In this document: positions 62,364 to 64,000 of the stretch, in pieces
Numbering within the stretch: the first letter of the stretch is position 1
Layout: each line of letters begins with the position of its first letter
Translations under genes and position numbers: made by a program
Notes under the pieces: generated by a model
What the model saw: only the letters and a program-made list of their open reading frames with translations
The model's database searches: none
Told to the model about the DNA's origin: nothing
Origin: a virus
Length of the DNA stretch: 64,000 nucleotides
Virus record (IMG/VR): IMGVR_UViG_3300047281_000098
Span: 1 to 64,000 of that record
Strand: one strand, 5' to 3'

Positions 62364-64000
62364 ATGGCAATTATCCAAATTTCAAAATTACAACAGCGTT
62401 CAGGCAATCTAGTAGACTTACCACAATTAGATGACGCTGAATTTGGGTGGGCATCTGATTCCAAACGACTGTTCATCGGTAAATCTACCCCTAATGAAAA
62501 TATTGAGGTTCTAACTTCATACTCAAATATTAGCTTTAGTCAAATAAATGGTAGTATTGGTAATTTAAATATAACTGCTGCTTCAGCCGGGCAAGTACTA
62601 AGTTATGATGGTACTAATTGGATCAATTATACTGGCACAGGCTTAGCTGGATCAGGTAATTTACAGTTAGGTAATGTCTCGAATGTTCGGATAGCAGGCG
62701 GTGCTATTGGGTATGTATTACAAACAGACGGGCAAGGTAATTTATCTTGGACACCTAAAACTACAGTTACTGCTACTATAAAGGGATTAAGTGCTGCCAC
62801 TCCGGTTGTTATGACTGTTGACGCCAACACTCCGTATACTAACGCAACACAAGTAACTATTTCAGGAGCTACTGGAGCCGGCAATACCATTGTTAATGGA
62901 TTAAGCTTTTATGTTAAAGTAGCTACAAATTTCCCAACTACTGGCAATGTATCACTTTACACTGATGCTACTCTGCTGACTGCCCTAGTAGGCACCGGTA
63001 TTGTGTACACAGCAAATTCTGGTATCGCAGTGTCAACTATTAGCGGATCAGGTACTAGTGCTGCCGGCGGCGCATCAACATCAATTCAATATAATAATGG
63101 TGGTATCATCACAGGTTCAGCAAACTTAACGTTTGATTTTACCACTAATTTATTTACTGTATCTGGTAATGCTAATGCGGGGAATATTAACACCTCAGGA
63201 GTTGTTACCTCAAGTAGAGTTATCTCAAATATAGCAACCGGTACAGCGCCACTAACTATAACAAGTTCAACTCTTGTGCCTAACTTATATGTTGCACGAG
63301 CGAATGTAGCTGATTTCGAAGTTGTTACTACCCGAACAACCGGTACATTTTACCCAACTTTTGTCAGCGGAAATACTACTGCGAATTATTCGCAATCATC
63401 TAATGCTAATTTATCTTTCAATGTAGCCACTGGCGCACTAGCTGCTACTCTATTGACAGGTACATTAACAACAGTAGCACAGCCAAACATTACAAGCGTA
63501 GGTACTTTGACATCAGTAGATGTTACTGGTATTGCTACAGTAGGAGATATTCAAAAGACTGGTACAGCCGGTGACACACTGAGTATTTTTGGCGCAGGAA
63601 ATACAAATGTTAACGGGGCAGGTGGCATCATTCAAGTTTTTGCGGGTGATGGTAACGGTACAGGAACGGGCGGTGCTCTATCACTGAACGCCGGTACAGC
63701 AAATTCTAGTGGTAACGCAGCAGGTGGTATGACCGAACTTAGGGCAGGAGAAGGATATGGTCAAGGTCAAGGCGGTACGGTAGGTATCTATTCAGGTGCG
63801 TCTGCTAATACATATGGTGCTACAGGTGGTAATATCACAATTACTGGTGGTACATATGACGGCGCCGGTGGTGATATGTCTATCACTGGCGGGCAGGCTG
63901 CTGGACTAAATCATATTGGTGGTGACATTACTGTTATAGCGGGCGCATCTACTGGTACTGGCACTTCAGGAAAAATAGTATTTCAGACATCAACAGTAGG
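62364..64000 (+). CDS. tail fibre-type virion protein, partial
   Basis: Open to the end of the window (545 codons seen, no stop). Starts MAIIQISKLQQRSGNLVDLP and FGWASDSKRLFIGK, a typical N-terminal fibre or baseplate-attachment head. It then becomes Gly/Thr/Asn/Ala-rich: STSIQYNNGGIITGSANLTF, and later Gly-rich repeats of GGNITITGGTYDG type. The C-terminus is outside the window. It differs from the fibre at 25238 in its start and repeat type. Confidence 0.85.
   Translation, partial: MAIIQISKLQQRSGNLVDLPQLDDAEFGWASDSKRLFIGKSTPNENIEVLTSYSNISFSQINGSIGNLNITAASAGQVLSYDGTNWINYTGTGLAGSGNLQLGNVSNVRIAGGAIGYVLQTDGQGNLSWTPKTTVTATIKGLSAATPVVMTVDANTPYTNATQVTISGATGAGNTIVNGLSFYVKVATNFPTTGNVSLYTDATLLTALVGTGIVYTANSGIAVSTISGSGTSAAGGASTSIQYNNGGIITGSANLTFDFTTNLFTVSGNANAGNINTSGVVTSSRVISNIATGTAPLTITSSTLVPNLYVARANVADFEVVTTRTTGTFYPTFVSGNTTANYSQSSNANLSFNVATGALAATLLTGTLTTVAQPNITSVGTLTSVDVTGIATVGDIQKTGTAGDTLSIFGAGNTNVNGAGGIIQVFAGDGNGTGTGGALSLNAGTANSSGNAAGGMTELRAGEGYGQGQGGTVGIYSGASANTYGATGGNITITGGTYDGAGGDMSITGGQAAGLNHIGGDITVIAGASTGTGTSGKIVFQTSTV

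Noticed and set aside
1-64000. Integrase, att sites or a lysogeny repressor
   Set aside because: None seen; gene content is that of a lytic T4-type phage.

Overview
The window is a contiguous piece of a large lytic tailed phage of the T4 superfamily. It carries T4-type gp17 (large terminase), gp32, UvsX, UvsY, UvsW, gp61 primase, gp41 helicase, a Dam-type methylase, DHFR/ThyA and an RnlA-like RNA ligase, together with T4-type late promoters (TATAAATA-like). DNA is AT-rich and genes are packed with ATGA/TAATG overlaps, almost all on the + strand. Only three genes are on the - strand (9470-10606, 21756-22574, 52242-52622), each behind its own late-type promoter. The host is probably a Gram-negative proteobacterium: consensus sigma70 promoters, an o-spanin lipoprotein, an outer-membrane barrel protein, a two-piece tmRNA with a beta-proteobacterial style tag, and a BPSL0761-like small protein (a family I associate with Burkholderiales). 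The host call is inference.

Layout. 1-9.5 kb is an early/accessory region: cold-shock protein, SmpB, a permuted tmRNA, many tiny genes including the MNERI...FGVEE paralogs, a metalloprotease-like protein, a phosphoesterase, RNA ligase, a Tim44-like membrane protein and a Pth2-like protein. 9.5-16.6 kb holds a late - strand gene, Dam, a MoxR-type ATPase with an HExxH/VWA protein, and unknowns. 16.9-21 kb has DHFR-ThyA followed by an SGNH-like protein, a sugar-nucleotide epimerase and a DegT-type aminotransferase. 21-33 kb is late: spanin pair, secreted nuclease, virion proteins, a 1243-residue fibre and the terminase. 33-44.9 kb is replication/recombination with a run of tiny promoter-driven early genes. 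44.9-50.9 kb is a tandem array of about 23 small ORFs, most ending in F-x-L-R-W. 50.9-55.9 kb has a DnaQ-like exonuclease, a miniature Pol III alpha-like protein, primase and helicase. 56-64 kb is again mainly virion genes plus an IscA-type protein and a RecB-like nuclease, ending inside a second fibre gene.

How the genes work together. tmRNA plus SmpB form a complete trans-translation pair; with the Pth2-like protein and RNA ligase they suggest a translation rescue/RNA repair programme. UvsX/Y/W, gp32, gp61 and gp41 form the recombination-replication core. Spanins, fibres, terminase and proteins with T4-like capsid-targeting N-termini form the late programme.

Most notable: (1) the permuted tmRNA with SmpB; (2) the FxLRW array, where the codons for the shared C-terminus also form the ribosome-binding site of the next gene, a trick repeated by the FGVEE family; (3) promoters placed so that the predicted start of transcription falls on the A of ATG (leaderless mRNAs), for both early and late promoters.
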